DNA of 64,000 bases, from NCBI RefSeq assembly GCF_024298825.1, contig NZ_CP101153.1:3720001-3784000 (forward strand), written 5' to 3'. The notes under the pieces were generated by a model. That model worked only from the letters and a program-made list of their open reading frames with translations, ran no database searches and was not told the origin of the DNA. Position 1 is the stretch's first letter; each line of letters starts with the position of its first letter. The position numbers were made by a program, and so were the translations under genes. Below are positions 53,690 through 62,794 of the stretch, in pieces. The DNA comes from Haloglomus salinum (GTDB taxonomy: Archaea > Halobacteriota > Halobacteria > Halobacteriales > Haloarculaceae).

Positions 53690-54583
53690 ATGGCCGACGA
53701 CGCGGATACGGGGTACGTCTGTACCCAGTGCGGTCGCCAGCACCCGACGGACATGTCGACCTGCGAGTGCGGGTCGGCCTCGTTCCGGCCGGTGACAGAG
53801 CGGCTCACCCGGAAGTGTACCGAGTGCGGAACGCTCGTGGCGAGAGGGGTCGAGAGCTGTCCGGAGTGTGGCTTCCGGTCGTTCGAACCCCTCGACGCGG
53901 GGCCGACCGCCGGCGAGGTCGCCACGGGATACAAGGAGTGGCGCTGCACGGAGTGTGGCCGCTCGCACCAGCGCAACAACCCGCCGTGCAAGCGCTGTGG
54001 GAACGGTACCTTCGAGCGGGTCGATGTCGACGCCGACGAGGTGACGCCGACGGAGTTCGTCGACGGCCGGTGGTACGAACTCGACCGGCCCACCATCGGG
54101 CTGGCGCTCGTCGCGGTGCTCCTCGTGAGCGTCGTGGGCGCGGGGCTGCTCGGTGTCGGCCCGCTGGCACCCGACCCGCCGTGGACCGCGACCGTCGACG
54201 AACCCGCGCTCGAATCGGCCGTCGTCCAGGACCTCAACGACGCCCGGGTGGAGAACGGGGCCGACCCGCTGGGCTCGGACGCCGACCTCGACGACGCCGC
54301 GGACGCCCGGGCAACGGCGCTCGCGTCGGGCGACGGCGGGACGACCGTCGCCGACCGCGTGAACAGGTGTGACGCCACCGGCGACTCGGTGACGGTCAGT
54401 GCCGACCAGCGTCCGCCGGGCGACGGCGGCGACCCGACGACCGCCGAACTCTCACGAGCCGTCGTCTCCACGTTCCTGTCCGACGACGGCGGCGACCCGT
54501 TCCTCGACCCGTCGGCCTCCCGTGTCGGCGTGGGGGTCGCGAGCGACGGCGGCCGGCTGGCCGTCACCGTGGCGGTCTGCTGA
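53690..54583 (+). CDS. Zinc-ribbon/CAP-like membrane protein
   Basis: 297 residues. The N-terminal half has three zinc-ribbon-like knuckle sets (CTQCGRQHPTDMSTCECG, CTECGTLVARGVESCPECG, CTECGRSHQRNNPPCKRCG). A membrane helix lies at about 143-165 (TIGLALVAVLLVSVVGAGLLGV). The outer domain (about 185-297) starts VVQDLNDARVENGADPL, as CAP/SCP-like proteins do, but the catalytic-type His pair is absent, so the fold is degenerate. The protein may relay an intracellular zinc domain to an extracellular one. A GCTTTTACG box lies about 30 bp upstream. Confidence 0.72.
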   Translation: MADDADTGYVCTQCGRQHPTDMSTCECGSASFRPVTERLTRKCTECGTLVARGVESCPECGFRSFEPLDAGPTAGEVATGYKEWRCTECGRSHQRNNPPCKRCGNGTFERVDVDADEVTPTEFVDGRWYELDRPTIGLALVAVLLVSVVGAGLLGVGPLAPDPPWTATVDEPALESAVVQDLNDARVENGADPLGSDADLDDAADARATALASGDGGTTVADRVNRCDATGDSVTVSADQRPPGDGGDPTTAELSRAVVSTFLSDDGGDPFLDPSASRVGVGVASDGGRLAVTVAVC

Positions 54584-54671
54584 GGGGACACAACGACGGG
54601 GGCGACCACCTGCCAGCGCCGGTGCCTTTTTGAGCTTGCCCGGGTGAACGGGTACCAAGTGAAACGCACAC

Positions 54672-55112
54672 ATGCCACAGGCAGGATTACTCGCGAGCAC
54701 CGTCCTCATGGGCGTGCTCACCGCAGGGCTCGTGATGCTGGTGGCGAACGGCCGCAGGTGGCGGAGCTACACGCCCACCGCGCTCCCCACGACCCGGGCG
54801 AGCGGGGAGCCGATGTCCGAGCGGCCGGGGATGCTCGCGCTGGGGTTCATCGCCGTCGTCTTCGTCGTCGGCGGGGCCGTCGTCCTGCTGGCCGGCGGCC
54901 TGACGACGATGGGGACCACCGCGCCGTCCATCGACATGGCGGTGGCCGTCTCGGCACTCCTCGGCCTGCTTCTGGCAGGGTTCGCGGTCGTCGGCTCGTA
55001 CTCGACGGCCCGCTCGCACGGCGCCGGCTACGCGCAAGCACTGCTGGTCGGCCTCTGGGCACTCGGCCTCCTGTTCGTGCTCGCGGTGGCCGCGAAGCTG
55101 TTCCTCGGCTGA
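54672..55112 (+). CDS. Four-helix membrane protein near the cox locus
   Basis: 146 residues with four hydrophobic helices: 5-25, 53-75, 88-108 and 120-145. The loop between helix 1 and 2 carries an Arg-rich motif (GRRWRSYTPT). Family not recognised. First gene of a plus-strand set (54672-57525) that faces the oxidase genes and probably forms one operon with the next three, which start within 8 bp of each other's ends. Confidence 0.68.
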   Translation: MPQAGLLASTVLMGVLTAGLVMLVANGRRWRSYTPTALPTTRASGEPMSERPGMLALGFIAVVFVVGGAVVLLAGGLTTMGTTAPSIDMAVAVSALLGLLLAGFAVVGSYSTARSHGAGYAQALLVGLWALGLLFVLAVAAKLFLG

Positions 55113-55116
55113 CCTG

Positions 55117-55806
55117 ATGTCGACCCGCACCCTCGAGTTCAGGCCCGGCAGCGAGGAATGGTGGCTCGCCAGCCTCCTCGCCGCCGAACTCCTCGCGCTG
55201 GTGGCCTACTTCGGCCTCACCGACGCTGCCATCACCGGGCCGCGGTACGTCCTCTACCCGCTGGTGTGGATCACGGTCGGTGTCTGGGCGGTCGTCCGGA
55301 CCCCGCCCCCTGTTGCGAGCGAGCGGGCACGCTGGGTCGCGGGCGGCGTGGCCGCCGGCTACGTCCTCGTGCTCGCGTTCCTGACCGGGCTGCTGGCCGT
55401 CTACCTCTCCAGCGGTGCCGGGGGCTCGCACGGCCACTCGCACGTCCACGGGCTGCAGGTGACGATGACCGCGCCCGGCTGGGGCCCGCGCATCTCGTAC
55501 GTGAGCCACGCGTTCCACGTCTACTTCGTCCCCTTCCGGGTCATCGGCTATTTCGCGCTGGGCTATCTGGTGTACGCGACACTACTCGATGCTCGTCGCG
55601 TCGCGCTCTCGGGGGTCGTCGGTATCGCGACCTGTCTCAGCTGTGCGTTCCCACTCGTCGCGTCCGTCCTCGGTGGGCTCGGCGGCGCGGCCGTGATGGG
55701 CGGGCTCGCACCCTACTCGCTCGACCTCTCGACGGCCGCCTTCTGCCTCGCGGTCGGGCTGTTGACGTGGCGTCCCGGCCACAGGAGGGGCCACGGCGCA
55801 TCGTGA
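55117..55806 (+). CDS. Membrane protein with His-rich loop and CxxC
   Basis: 229 residues, about six membrane helices. Between helices 3 and 4 lies a His-rich loop, GSHGHSHVHGLQVTM. A CLSCAFP motif (near 173) lies at the start of a later helix. A Cys pair at a helix start with a nearby His cluster is a plausible copper or redox site. It is located in the region opposite the oxidase genes, so help with oxidase assembly is a reasonable guess, no more. The stop overlaps the next gene by 4 bp (GTGA). Confidence 0.72.
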   Translation: MSTRTLEFRPGSEEWWLASLLAAELLALVAYFGLTDAAITGPRYVLYPLVWITVGVWAVVRTPPPVASERARWVAGGVAAGYVLVLAFLTGLLAVYLSSGAGGSHGHSHVHGLQVTMTAPGWGPRISYVSHAFHVYFVPFRVIGYFALGYLVYATLLDARRVALSGVVGIATCLSCAFPLVASVLGGLGGAAVMGGLAPYSLDLSTAAFCLAVGLLTWRPGHRRGHGAS

Positions 55807-57188
55807 CTGGACCACCGACGCCGGGCGCGCGTGGCGCCCGACTGTGCGGCCGCCTGGTCGCACTGGGGCTGTGGCCGCTTCTCGCTGGGACGGCCGCGGC
55901 TCACGTCGGCGCACTCGGCGGCGCCGGCACCCCACAGCCGGTTCCCTTCTGGCTCGTCGCGCTGACCGGCGGCGGTCTGGTCGGTGGCTCCTTCCTGTTC
56001 ACCAGCCTGATGACCGACCAGGAGGCCATCCGGTCGGTGAACGCCAGCCGGCTCGGGGTTCCATCGAGCGCTACACTCGCCCGGACCGCCCGCGACATCG
56101 CGCGCGTGCTCGGCGTCCTCGGCCTGCTAGCGGTGCTGGGCGTGGCGCTGGTGGGCCCATTCGGGTCGACGAACGCGGCCGTCCTCGTGGTGTGGGTGGG
56201 CTGGTGGGCCGGCTACACCGCGAGCACCTACCTCGTCGGGGACAGCTGGCCGGCGCTGAACCCGTGGCGGACCCTCGCCGGGCTGGTACCCGCGTCGGAG
56301 CGGGACCTCCCGGACGTGAGCGCGTGGGCCGCGACCGCCGGCCTGCTCGGACTGGTGTGGCTGGAGGTCGTCAGCCCGGTCGCCTCGGACCCGCGCTTCC
56401 TGGCGCTGGTCGTCCTCGGGTACACCGTGGTCACGCTCGCCGGAGGCGCGATGTTCGGGGACCCGTGGTTCGAGCGCGTCGACCCCGTCGCCCGCGTCTT
56501 CCGCCTGTACGGCTGGCTGGCGCCGGTCCAGCGGACGGCCGACGGGCTGTCGCTCCGGCTCCCCGGTGCGACTCTCCCCGAGCGCGCCCTCGGGGACCGC
56601 TCCGAGGTGGCGTTCGTGGTCGCCCTGCTCTGGGTCACGACCTTCGACGGGCTCGTGTCAACGCCTGCGTGGAACGGCGCCGTCGCGCCGGTCGTCGACC
56701 TCGGCGTGCCGGCGCCGCTGGTCTACCTGGTCGCGACACTCGCGGGCTTCGGCGTCTTCCTCGGCGGCTACCGCTTCGCCGCGCGCTACGCCCGCCGGAC
56801 CGCGGGCACGTACGTTGCGCCGGTCGCCATCGAACGCCGGTTCGCCACCGCCCTGTTGCCCATCGCCGCCGGCTACCACCTCGCGCACTACCTCGGCTAC
56901 GTGGTCGGCCTGTCGCCGGCACTGGCGACCGCCGTCACGAACCCGCTGACCTCCCCTGCACTCCAGGCGGTGGTGCTTCCGGGCTGGTTCGGTGGCATCG
57001 CGCTGGCACTCGTCGTCCTCGCGCATCTGGTCGCGGTGTGGGTCGCCCACGCCATCGCCTTCGATCTGTTCCCGGGGCGGCTCCAGCCCATCCGCAGCCA
57101 GTACCCGTTCGTCCTCGTGATGGTCGCCTACACCGCGACCAGTATGTGGATCGTCTCGCAACCGTTCGCGCGGCCGCTCGCCGTCTGA
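55803..57188 (+). CDS. Large integral membrane protein, 'fenitrothion hydrolase'-like
   Basis: 461 residues from GTG, with 10-12 helices. AHVGALGGAGTPQPVPFWLVAL near 33 and WPALNPWRTLAGL near 145 match a conserved family of bacterial membrane proteins that pipelines call fenitrothion hydrolase, a name that probably does not describe its normal role. HLAHYLGYVVGLSP gives conserved His residues near 364. It overlaps the stop of the previous gene. A place in the oxidase-associated gene set suggests a role in metal or electron handling; unproven. Confidence 0.72.
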   Translation: MTGPPTPGARGARLCGRLVALGLWPLLAGTAAAHVGALGGAGTPQPVPFWLVALTGGGLVGGSFLFTSLMTDQEAIRSVNASRLGVPSSATLARTARDIARVLGVLGLLAVLGVALVGPFGSTNAAVLVVWVGWWAGYTASTYLVGDSWPALNPWRTLAGLVPASERDLPDVSAWAATAGLLGLVWLEVVSPVASDPRFLALVVLGYTVVTLAGGAMFGDPWFERVDPVARVFRLYGWLAPVQRTADGLSLRLPGATLPERALGDRSEVAFVVALLWVTTFDGLVSTPAWNGAVAPVVDLGVPAPLVYLVATLAGFGVFLGGYRFAARYARRTAGTYVAPVAIERRFATALLPIAAGYHLAHYLGYVVGLSPALATAVTNPLTSPALQAVVLPGWFGGIALALVVLAHLVAVWVAHAIAFDLFPGRLQPIRSQYPFVLVMVAYTATSMWIVSQPFARPLAV

Positions 57189-57195
57189 TACTCCC

Positions 57196-57525
57196 ATGTC
57201 AACGCCGTCGACCATCCCACACGATACCGCTCCGAACGACACGCAACCGGAATCGGACCACCAGCCGCCGGAGACCACCGTGCCAGCCGATTCCGACGCC
57301 GACCGCTGCCCGTACTGCGACCAGCCCTTCCCCGAGGGGTCGCGCCTCGCACTGCACGTCGGGGAGCGACACGGCGATGCGTGTACGGACGCCGAGTGGA
57401 CGGCCTACGAGTCGGCCCGCGACGAGGAAGGCGACGAACTGTTCATGTACCACCTCCGGGTCATCGCGGCGCTGGGCGTGCTGTACGCGGTGCTGGTGCT
57501 CGTCTACATGATCGTTCTCGCCTGA
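57196..57525 (+). CDS. C2H2-like zinc finger with C-terminal helix
   Basis: 109 residues. A disordered 35-residue start leads to CPYCDQPFPEGSRLALHVGERHGDAC, a C2H2-type finger (C-x2-C, H-x4-H) with an extra Cys, then an acidic helix and a hydrophobic C-terminal helix (VIAALGVLYAVLVLVYMIVLA). The finger would face the cytoplasm. It ends the plus-strand set, convergent with the small gene at 57568. The function is unknown. Confidence 0.72.
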   Translation: MSTPSTIPHDTAPNDTQPESDHQPPETTVPADSDADRCPYCDQPFPEGSRLALHVGERHGDACTDAEWTAYESARDEEGDELFMYHLRVIAALGVLYAVLVLVYMIVLA

Positions 57526-57567
57526 CGGGCGGGCGAGATGACAGTCCTCACCTGACGGGCGGTGGCG

Positions 57568-57819
57568 TCAGGGCTCGGGTGGTGCCGACCCGTCGTCCGT
57601 CGGCTCCGGTGCGGGTTCCTCCTCGGGATTGGTGGCCGCGGCCGCCGCGACCAGCACGAAGGTGACGATGAACGTGACCCCACCCATCGCCAGCGCCAGC
57701 GGAATCGTCGGCGGAGCGTTGACCGACCGCCCCGCAGCCAGCGCGACGCCGACGCCCGTGGGGAACGAGAACAGTAGCGCCCAGAACAGACCCTCCGCGT
57801 CGAGCGTCCCCGGAAGCAC
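57568..57819 (-). CDS. Small membrane protein of the cox cluster
   Basis: 83 residues from GTG at 57819. Two helices (about 8-28 and 42-62), then an acidic Pro-rich tail (EEEPAPEPTDDGSAPPEP). A GTG at 57879 would extend it by 20 residues with a Cys-Cys and overlap the upstream gene; I prefer the shorter form because a 14-codon ORF ends exactly on its start. Probably part of the coxB-coxI/III-coxIV transcript. Confidence 0.65.
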   Translation of the reverse strand: MLPGTLDAEGLFWALLFSFPTGVGVALAAGRSVNAPPTIPLALAMGGVTFIVTFVLVAAAAATNPEEEPAPEPTDDGSAPPEP

Positions 57820-57863
57820 TAGCGGCTCACCTCCGGAATCTTCGCGCGGGGCGACGGCACCAT
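57819..57863 (-). CDS. Possible 14-codon bridging ORF
   Basis: ATG at 57863 overlaps the TGA of the upstream gene (TGATG), and the ORF (MVPSPRAKIPEVSR) stops with TAG overlapping the GTG of the next gene (TAGTG). So ribosomes could be handed from one gene to the next. No conservation test is possible here. Confidence 0.25.
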   Translation of the reverse strand: MVPSPRAKIPEVSR

Positions 57864-58126
57864 CACAGCAGCCCCGCACACACTCGGCAGAAGCGGTAGT
57901 CCTCCTCGTTCACGGTCCCGCAGTGTGTACACAGCACCCCGTCCGTGCCCGACGCGGACGCCGTCCCGGTGGCGCGCCACTGCTGCGGGGTGCCGGCGTC
58001 CCCCGAGGCGACCGGTGGTAGCTCGGACTCGTCGGCCGCGACGTACTTCGAGAGGTACAGCACCAGCGGTACCTGGACCGCCGGGATGAGTACCAGCGCG
58101 GCGACGAGCCACGGTGAGACGCCCAT
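57863..58126 (-). CDS. Membrane protein with C-terminal zinc ribbon
   Basis: 87 residues. One N-terminal helix (WLVAALVLIPAVQVPLVLYL), a Ser/Thr/Ala-rich linker, and LCTHCGTVNEEDYRFCRVCAGLL, which is a C-x2-C...C-x2-C zinc ribbon, at the end. It lies directly downstream of coxIV (6 bp gap) and probably belongs to that operon. It may chaperone the oxidase or act as an assembly factor; inference only. Confidence 0.7.
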   Translation of the reverse strand: MGVSPWLVAALVLIPAVQVPLVLYLSKYVAADESELPPVASGDAGTPQQWRATGTASASGTDGVLCTHCGTVNEEDYRFCRVCAGLL

Positions 58127-58132
58127 GTCCGC

Positions 58133-58405
58133 TCACGTGATGGAGTACGATGCGGCGATGGTCAATGCCAGCGCCGCCAGCAGGCCCATCCCCATCAGGT
58201 AGCTGAGCGAGCGCTGCTCCCAGCGCAGGTGCTGGTAGTACGCGGCGACGATGACGGCCTTGATGAGCGACAGCACGATGATGGCGCCCACGGCCGTCCA
58301 GTAGGTGCCCGGCTCCAGCAAGCCCGCGTACTCGACGCCGACCTGTACGGTCGCGCCGACGAACAGTACCACGTAGATCCACGTGTACAGTTTTGCGTGT
58401 GACAT
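58133..58405 (-). CDS. Cytochrome c oxidase subunit IV-like
   Basis: 90 residues with three helices, matching the small prokaryotic subunit IV (caa3/aa3 CtaF-type). LSLIKAVIVAAYYQHLRWE is the conserved helix 2 segment of the family with its Lys and His. It lies 45 bp after the I-III fusion. It stabilises the oxidase. An AT-rich stretch between the two genes (58406-58450) might hold an internal promoter. Confidence 0.85.
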   Translation of the reverse strand: MSHAKLYTWIYVVLFVGATVQVGVEYAGLLEPGTYWTAVGAIIVLSLIKAVIVAAYYQHLRWEQRSLSYLMGMGLLAALALTIAASYSIT

Positions 58406-58450
58406 GTACTTTGTCTTCTATTTTTGTATCTTGTGTGGCTGGTTATTCGG

Positions 58451-61054
58451 TTAGAGGATGTAGAACAGTGGGAAGAGGAACAACCAGACGATGTCGACGA
58501 AGTGCCAGTAGAGGCCGAAGAACTCCAGCGGCCCGTCGTCGTCGAGGTACGCGCCTCGCGAGGCGCGGACTATCATGTAGGTCGCGATGATGAGCCCGAC
58601 GATGACGTGAGCGGCGTGCAGGCCGGTCGTCAGGAAGAACGTGGAGGCCCGGATGTTGGTCGACAGCCAGATGCCCTCGTGGAACAGTTCGAACCACTCG
58701 ATGCCCTTGTTGACGAGGAAGCCGATGCCCAGCAGCAGGGTCACGAGCATCGACGCGACGACCCCCCGCGTGGAGTTGCGCTCGGCGGCCACCAGCGCCA
58801 GGACGACGCTGAACGAACTCGTCAACAGCAGGTAGGTGTTGATGAGCCCCGGCAAGGAGCGATGGGGAATCGGCTCCCAGGCCGTCCAGCCGCCGGGGAA
58901 GGCGACGCGGATGAAGACGTACGAGCCGATGAACGCGCCGAACAGTACAACGTCCGACGCCAGGAACACCCACATTCCCGTTTTGAGGTTCGACGTCTCC
59001 GAGAACGGCCAGCTCTCGCCGAACGGGCCGGTGGGGCCGTGGAACTCCTCGAGCCCCATCGCGACCATCGCGCCGAGCCCGAGGACACCGCCGAACACCA
59101 GCGACCCGAGGTGGACCATCCCCCAGATACCGCCGATGAGCTCACCGCTCTGGATGCCCGAGAGGCCGAAGAACGCGAACAGCGCGGCCACGCCGGTGAC
59201 GAACGGCCAGATGCTCGCGTGGCTGACGTGGTCGTCGTCGTGGCCCGTCGTGGCCACATCGCCGCCGTCGGGGGCGGCCTGCCCACCGTCGGCCGCTGCC
59301 TCACCGCCGTCTGCCGCCGACTCCGGTCGGAACGAGAGCTTCCCGTCCCCGTAGCTGGGGATGCCCGGGAAGTTCTCCAGCGGCGGCGGTGACGGGACCG
59401 CCCACTCCGCCGTCGTCGAGTAGGCCCACGGGTTGTCGTCGGCCTCCTCCCCGGCGAAGATGGCCTTCCCGATGGTGTAGACCGTCAGGAGGAAGCTGAA
59501 GCCCAGGATGAACGCACCGATGGTGGCGAGCTTGTGCCAGGGCGCGAACGCGGCGTCGTAGCTGAACACCCGTCGTGGCGTCTCCCAGGCGACGAACATC
59601 GGGAAGTACAGCAGATTGAACCCGATGAAGTACAGCGCGAAGCTGACCTTCCCGAGGAACTCGTCGTACATCTTCCCGGTCATCTTCGGGAACCAGTAGT
59701 AGAGCGCCCCGATGAGCGCGGTGACGCCCCCGACCATCACGTAGTGGAAGTGTGCGACGACCCAGTAGGTGCCGCGGAACTCGTAGTCCAGCACGACCGC
59801 GCCGAGGAAGACACCGGTGATGCCACCGATGATGAACAGGAACAGCGCGCCGAAGGCGTAGAGGAACGGCGTGGTGAAGCGTATCCGCCCCTTTATCAAC
59901 GTGTAGATGAGTGCGAACACCATCAGGTCGAACGGCAGGGAGATACCGATGGTGGTTGCCATGAACAGCGTCTTGATCTGGAGGTTGATGCTCGTCAGGA
60001 ACATGTGGTGCATCCAGACCACGAACGACTGGATGGCCACCAGCAACATCGCGCCGATGAACCACTTGCGCCCGACGATGCGCCGACCGGTGAACGTCTG
60101 GAATATCTCGGCCATCGCCCCCAGCGCGGGGAAGAAGACGATGTACACCTCCGGATGGCCGAAGAACCAGAACAGGTGTGCCCACAGCAGCGAGCCGCCC
60201 GCCGACTGCGCGGCGAAGTAGGTCGTGCCGAGGATGCGGTCCGAGGAGAGGATGATTAGCGCCGCCAGCAGCGCCGCGAACGCGAACAGCATCATCCAGA
60301 CAGTCAGCAGGATGGACCACGAGAACAGCGGCAACCGCCGCATGGTCAACCCTTCGGCCCGCATCCGATGCATGGTGGTGATGAAGTTCACCCCGCCGAT
60401 GGTGACCGACGCCGTGAACAGCACGAGCCCGAGGACGGATGTCGTGGCCCCCACGCCCGGCGTGTACGTCGGGATGTTGAGGGGGGCATACATCGTCCAG
60501 CCGCCCGGGAACGCGCCGGCCTGGAAGAAGGAGACGCCGACGAGGATGCCCGAGGCGAGATAGAACCAGTAGCTCAGGGCGTTCAGCCGCGGGAACGCGA
60601 GGTCCTTCGCCCCGATCTGCAGCGGGACGATGTAGTTGGCGAAGCCAAAGGCGAACGGGGAGAGGAACCAGAACACCATCAGCAGACCGTGCAGAGAGAC
60701 TGCCTGGTTGTAGGCGGCCGCCGAGAGCGGTCCCGCACCGGGGGCGCGCGGCGTCCAGAGCTGCAGCCGCATCAGGAGCGCCAGTACGCCGCCGAACAGC
60801 AGGAAGAACATCGCCGTCACCGTATAGAGGATGCCGACATCCTTGTGGTTCGTCGTGACGAGCCACCGTTTCAGCGAACTCGTATCCGGCATCCCGTGGC
60901 CGTGGTCGTCCTCCTCGACATCGGAGACCGGCAGTTCCTCGCCCGCCACCGTTCCCCCGTCGGGGCGGGGCTCCGAGGCACCTCCCCTTCCGTCGTTCGT
61001 CTCGTCGTCGGCCGCCTGTACCGCTCGGTCGTTATCGCTGGTATCCTCAGGCAT
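58451..61054 (-). CDS. Fused cytochrome c oxidase subunits I and III
   Basis: 867 residues. Residues 1-55 are a disordered acidic start. Subunit I (about 60-560) has [30 protein letters not shown] (conserved Asp), the haem-copper HPEVY motif, WMHHMFLT with the two CuB His, and [14 protein letters not shown] with haem His residues. Then a Gly/Ala/Asp-rich linker (about 590-620), and subunit III helices (about 625-867). HPEVY with Glu places it in the A1-type group. It reduces O2 to water and pumps protons. The N terminus overlaps coxB by 8 bp. Confidence 0.95.
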   Translation of the reverse strand: MPEDTSDNDRAVQAADDETNDGRGGASEPRPDGGTVAGEELPVSDVEEDDHGHGMPDTSSLKRWLVTTNHKDVGILYTVTAMFFLLFGGVLALLMRLQLWTPRAPGAGPLSAAAYNQAVSLHGLLMVFWFLSPFAFGFANYIVPLQIGAKDLAFPRLNALSYWFYLASGILVGVSFFQAGAFPGGWTMYAPLNIPTYTPGVGATTSVLGLVLFTASVTIGGVNFITTMHRMRAEGLTMRRLPLFSWSILLTVWMMLFAFAALLAALIILSSDRILGTTYFAAQSAGGSLLWAHLFWFFGHPEVYIVFFPALGAMAEIFQTFTGRRIVGRKWFIGAMLLVAIQSFVVWMHHMFLTSINLQIKTLFMATTIGISLPFDLMVFALIYTLIKGRIRFTTPFLYAFGALFLFIIGGITGVFLGAVVLDYEFRGTYWVVAHFHYVMVGGVTALIGALYYWFPKMTGKMYDEFLGKVSFALYFIGFNLLYFPMFVAWETPRRVFSYDAAFAPWHKLATIGAFILGFSFLLTVYTIGKAIFAGEEADDNPWAYSTTAEWAVPSPPPLENFPGIPSYGDGKLSFRPESAADGGEAAADGGQAAPDGGDVATTGHDDDHVSHASIWPFVTGVAALFAFFGLSGIQSGELIGGIWGMVHLGSLVFGGVLGLGAMVAMGLEEFHGPTGPFGESWPFSETSNLKTGMWVFLASDVVLFGAFIGSYVFIRVAFPGGWTAWEPIPHRSLPGLINTYLLLTSSFSVVLALVAAERNSTRGVVASMLVTLLLGIGFLVNKGIEWFELFHEGIWLSTNIRASTFFLTTGLHAAHVIVGLIIATYMIVRASRGAYLDDDGPLEFFGLYWHFVDIVWLFLFPLFYIL

Positions 61055-61829
61055 GTGACTCACCTCCGCCACCACTGCCGTGGCCGGCTTCCGTCGGCGT
61101 CGGCGTCGTGTTGTCCGTCGTGTTCGCGTACCACTGCTCGTACTCGCCCGGGTCCATCGCGACCACCGTTGCGGTCATGTAGGAGTGCTGCTGGCCACAC
61201 AGTTCGTAACAGGCCGCACTGTAGTTCCCGGGGTCGTCGGCGACGAACCACGACTCCGTCGTCTGCCCGGGGATGGCGTCGGCTTTCACCCGCTGTTCGG
61301 TGATACCGAAGTTGTGGAAGACGTCCGCCGAGGTGATGCGCAACTGGACCTCGCGGTCGGTCGGGACGCGCATCACCCCCGACCCCTTCGTCGAGTAGCC
61401 GTTCGGGTAGACGAACTCCCAGTAGAACTGATGGCCGATGACCTTCACCTCGACCGGGTCGCCCTGAGTCACCTCGTTGTCCGGACCGGGGCTGGCCTCG
61501 ACGTACAGCAACGTGCCGTACGTCCAGAGGATGAGCGAGATGACGATGAAGGCGCTGAGGGTGAAAGAGAGGAACAGTTTCTTGCCCTTCCCGCCGCTCG
61601 TGGGGACCTCCCCGAGCGACGGACGCTCGTCGTCGCCCTCGGCGGCGTGGCTCCCACCCTCGCGGTACTTGTAGGCGTTCCAGCACATGTAGCCCAGCAC
61701 CACGACGCCGACCAGAGTCCCGAGGAAGAGGAACACGTCGTAGATGCGCGAGAACACCTCTACCCGAGTCCCCCGTGGGACGATGCCGGACTGGAGCGCA
61801 AGCAGTGCACGGCCGCCGATTGGTATCAT
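61047..61829 (-). CDS. coxB: Cytochrome c oxidase subunit II
   Basis: 260 residues. Two membrane helices (about 27-50 and 84-110), then a cupredoxin domain. The CuA site is complete: His in ADVFHNFGI and [12 protein letters not shown] (Cys-x3-Cys-x3-His-x2-Met). It receives electrons from a halocyanin or cytochrome. There is no cytochrome c domain. It leads the cox operon, with a GATAAG box on the - strand about 30 bp before the start. The C-terminal tail is Gly/Thr-rich. Confidence 0.95.
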   Translation of the reverse strand: MIPIGGRALLALQSGIVPRGTRVEVFSRIYDVFLFLGTLVGVVVLGYMCWNAYKYREGGSHAAEGDDERPSLGEVPTSGGKGKKLFLSFTLSAFIVISLILWTYGTLLYVEASPGPDNEVTQGDPVEVKVIGHQFYWEFVYPNGYSTKGSGVMRVPTDREVQLRITSADVFHNFGITEQRVKADAIPGQTTESWFVADDPGNYSAACYELCGQQHSYMTATVVAMDPGEYEQWYANTTDNTTPTPTEAGHGSGGGGESHA

Positions 61830-62003
61830 CGTTCATGCGGGAATCCCTGCCCGGTCACTTATCCGTTACGGGGAGTGTTACCAGACATCGCGGCGATTGC
61901 GTACACACGACAAGGTCATGGCCCGGGGATATCCGGCCCGCCTCCCGACGAGTACCCGACCGGCTCCGCCCCCTTCTTGTGTGCGGCTCCCGAACTGTTC
62001 GCC

Positions 62004-62738
62004 ATGGCTCGCGAGTTGGCCGACGGTGTCTGGTTGCTGGACGTCGGGTTGGTTCCGCCGCTCGCGACGAACGCGTTCCTGCTCGACGGGAACGAGGCGG
62101 TGGGGGATACGGACCACACCGACGAGACGGACGGGGAGGTGACACTCGTCGACACCGGGCTCTGGTGGAACCGCCCGTCTCTGGTGGGCGAACTGGCCGA
62201 CGCCGGCTACGAACCGACCGACATCGACCAGGTGCTGCTCACGCATTACGACCTCGACCACGTGACTGGGCTCGGTCGCCTGCTCGAACGCGGGTTCGAC
62301 GGGCCGGTGTACATGGGTCGACGCGATGTGGAACTCGTCCGTGGGGAGTGGGACCCGCCGCTCGCCCACCACAAGGGCGCCTTCCATCGTGCCGCACGCT
62401 TCCTGTTCGACTTCCCGGAGGTCGATCTCCGGCCGGTCGACGACGGCGACCGCATCGGCGGGCTCGTCGCCTTCCACACCCCCGGCCACAACCACGGCCA
62501 CACCGTCTTCGTTCACGATGGGCTCTCAGTGGCCTGTCTCGGCGACCTCGTCTGGGAGGAGAACGGCGAGCTGACGCCCCCGTTCTGGCTGGACTCCTAC
62601 GAGATGCGCGCCATCCGCGAGTCGATAGAGCGATTCGACCGCGAAGCGCCGGAGTTCGACGTGGCCGCGATGTCACACGGGACGCCGTTCGTGACCGGCG
62701 GCCGGGAGGCGATTCGACGGCTGGCGGCCGAACTGTAG
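62004..62738 (+). CDS. MBL-fold metallo-hydrolase
   Basis: 244 residues from the ATG at 62004. The metal site is LTHYDLDHVTG, where Tyr replaces the first-position variable residue and the HxxxDH order is kept. HTPGHNHGHTVF, CLGDLVWEENG and MSHGTPF give the other ligands. It is shorter than lactamases and close to the glyoxalase II-like group. It is divergent from coxB with 174 bp between. The function is not assigned. Confidence 0.85.
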   Translation: MARELADGVWLLDVGLVPPLATNAFLLDGNEAVGDTDHTDETDGEVTLVDTGLWWNRPSLVGELADAGYEPTDIDQVLLTHYDLDHVTGLGRLLERGFDGPVYMGRRDVELVRGEWDPPLAHHKGAFHRAARFLFDFPEVDLRPVDDGDRIGGLVAFHTPGHNHGHTVFVHDGLSVACLGDLVWEENGELTPPFWLDSYEMRAIRESIERFDREAPEFDVAAMSHGTPFVTGGREAIRRLAAEL

Positions 62739-62794
62739 CGCGGCCGCTCCCGGATTCGTGGCCGACGAAGAACGAGTGTGCGTTCGTGCGAGGC

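Noticed and set aside
59301-60866. 521-codon - strand ORF within coxI-III
   Set aside because: Arg/His/Pro-rich frame shadow of the oxidase gene on the same strand.
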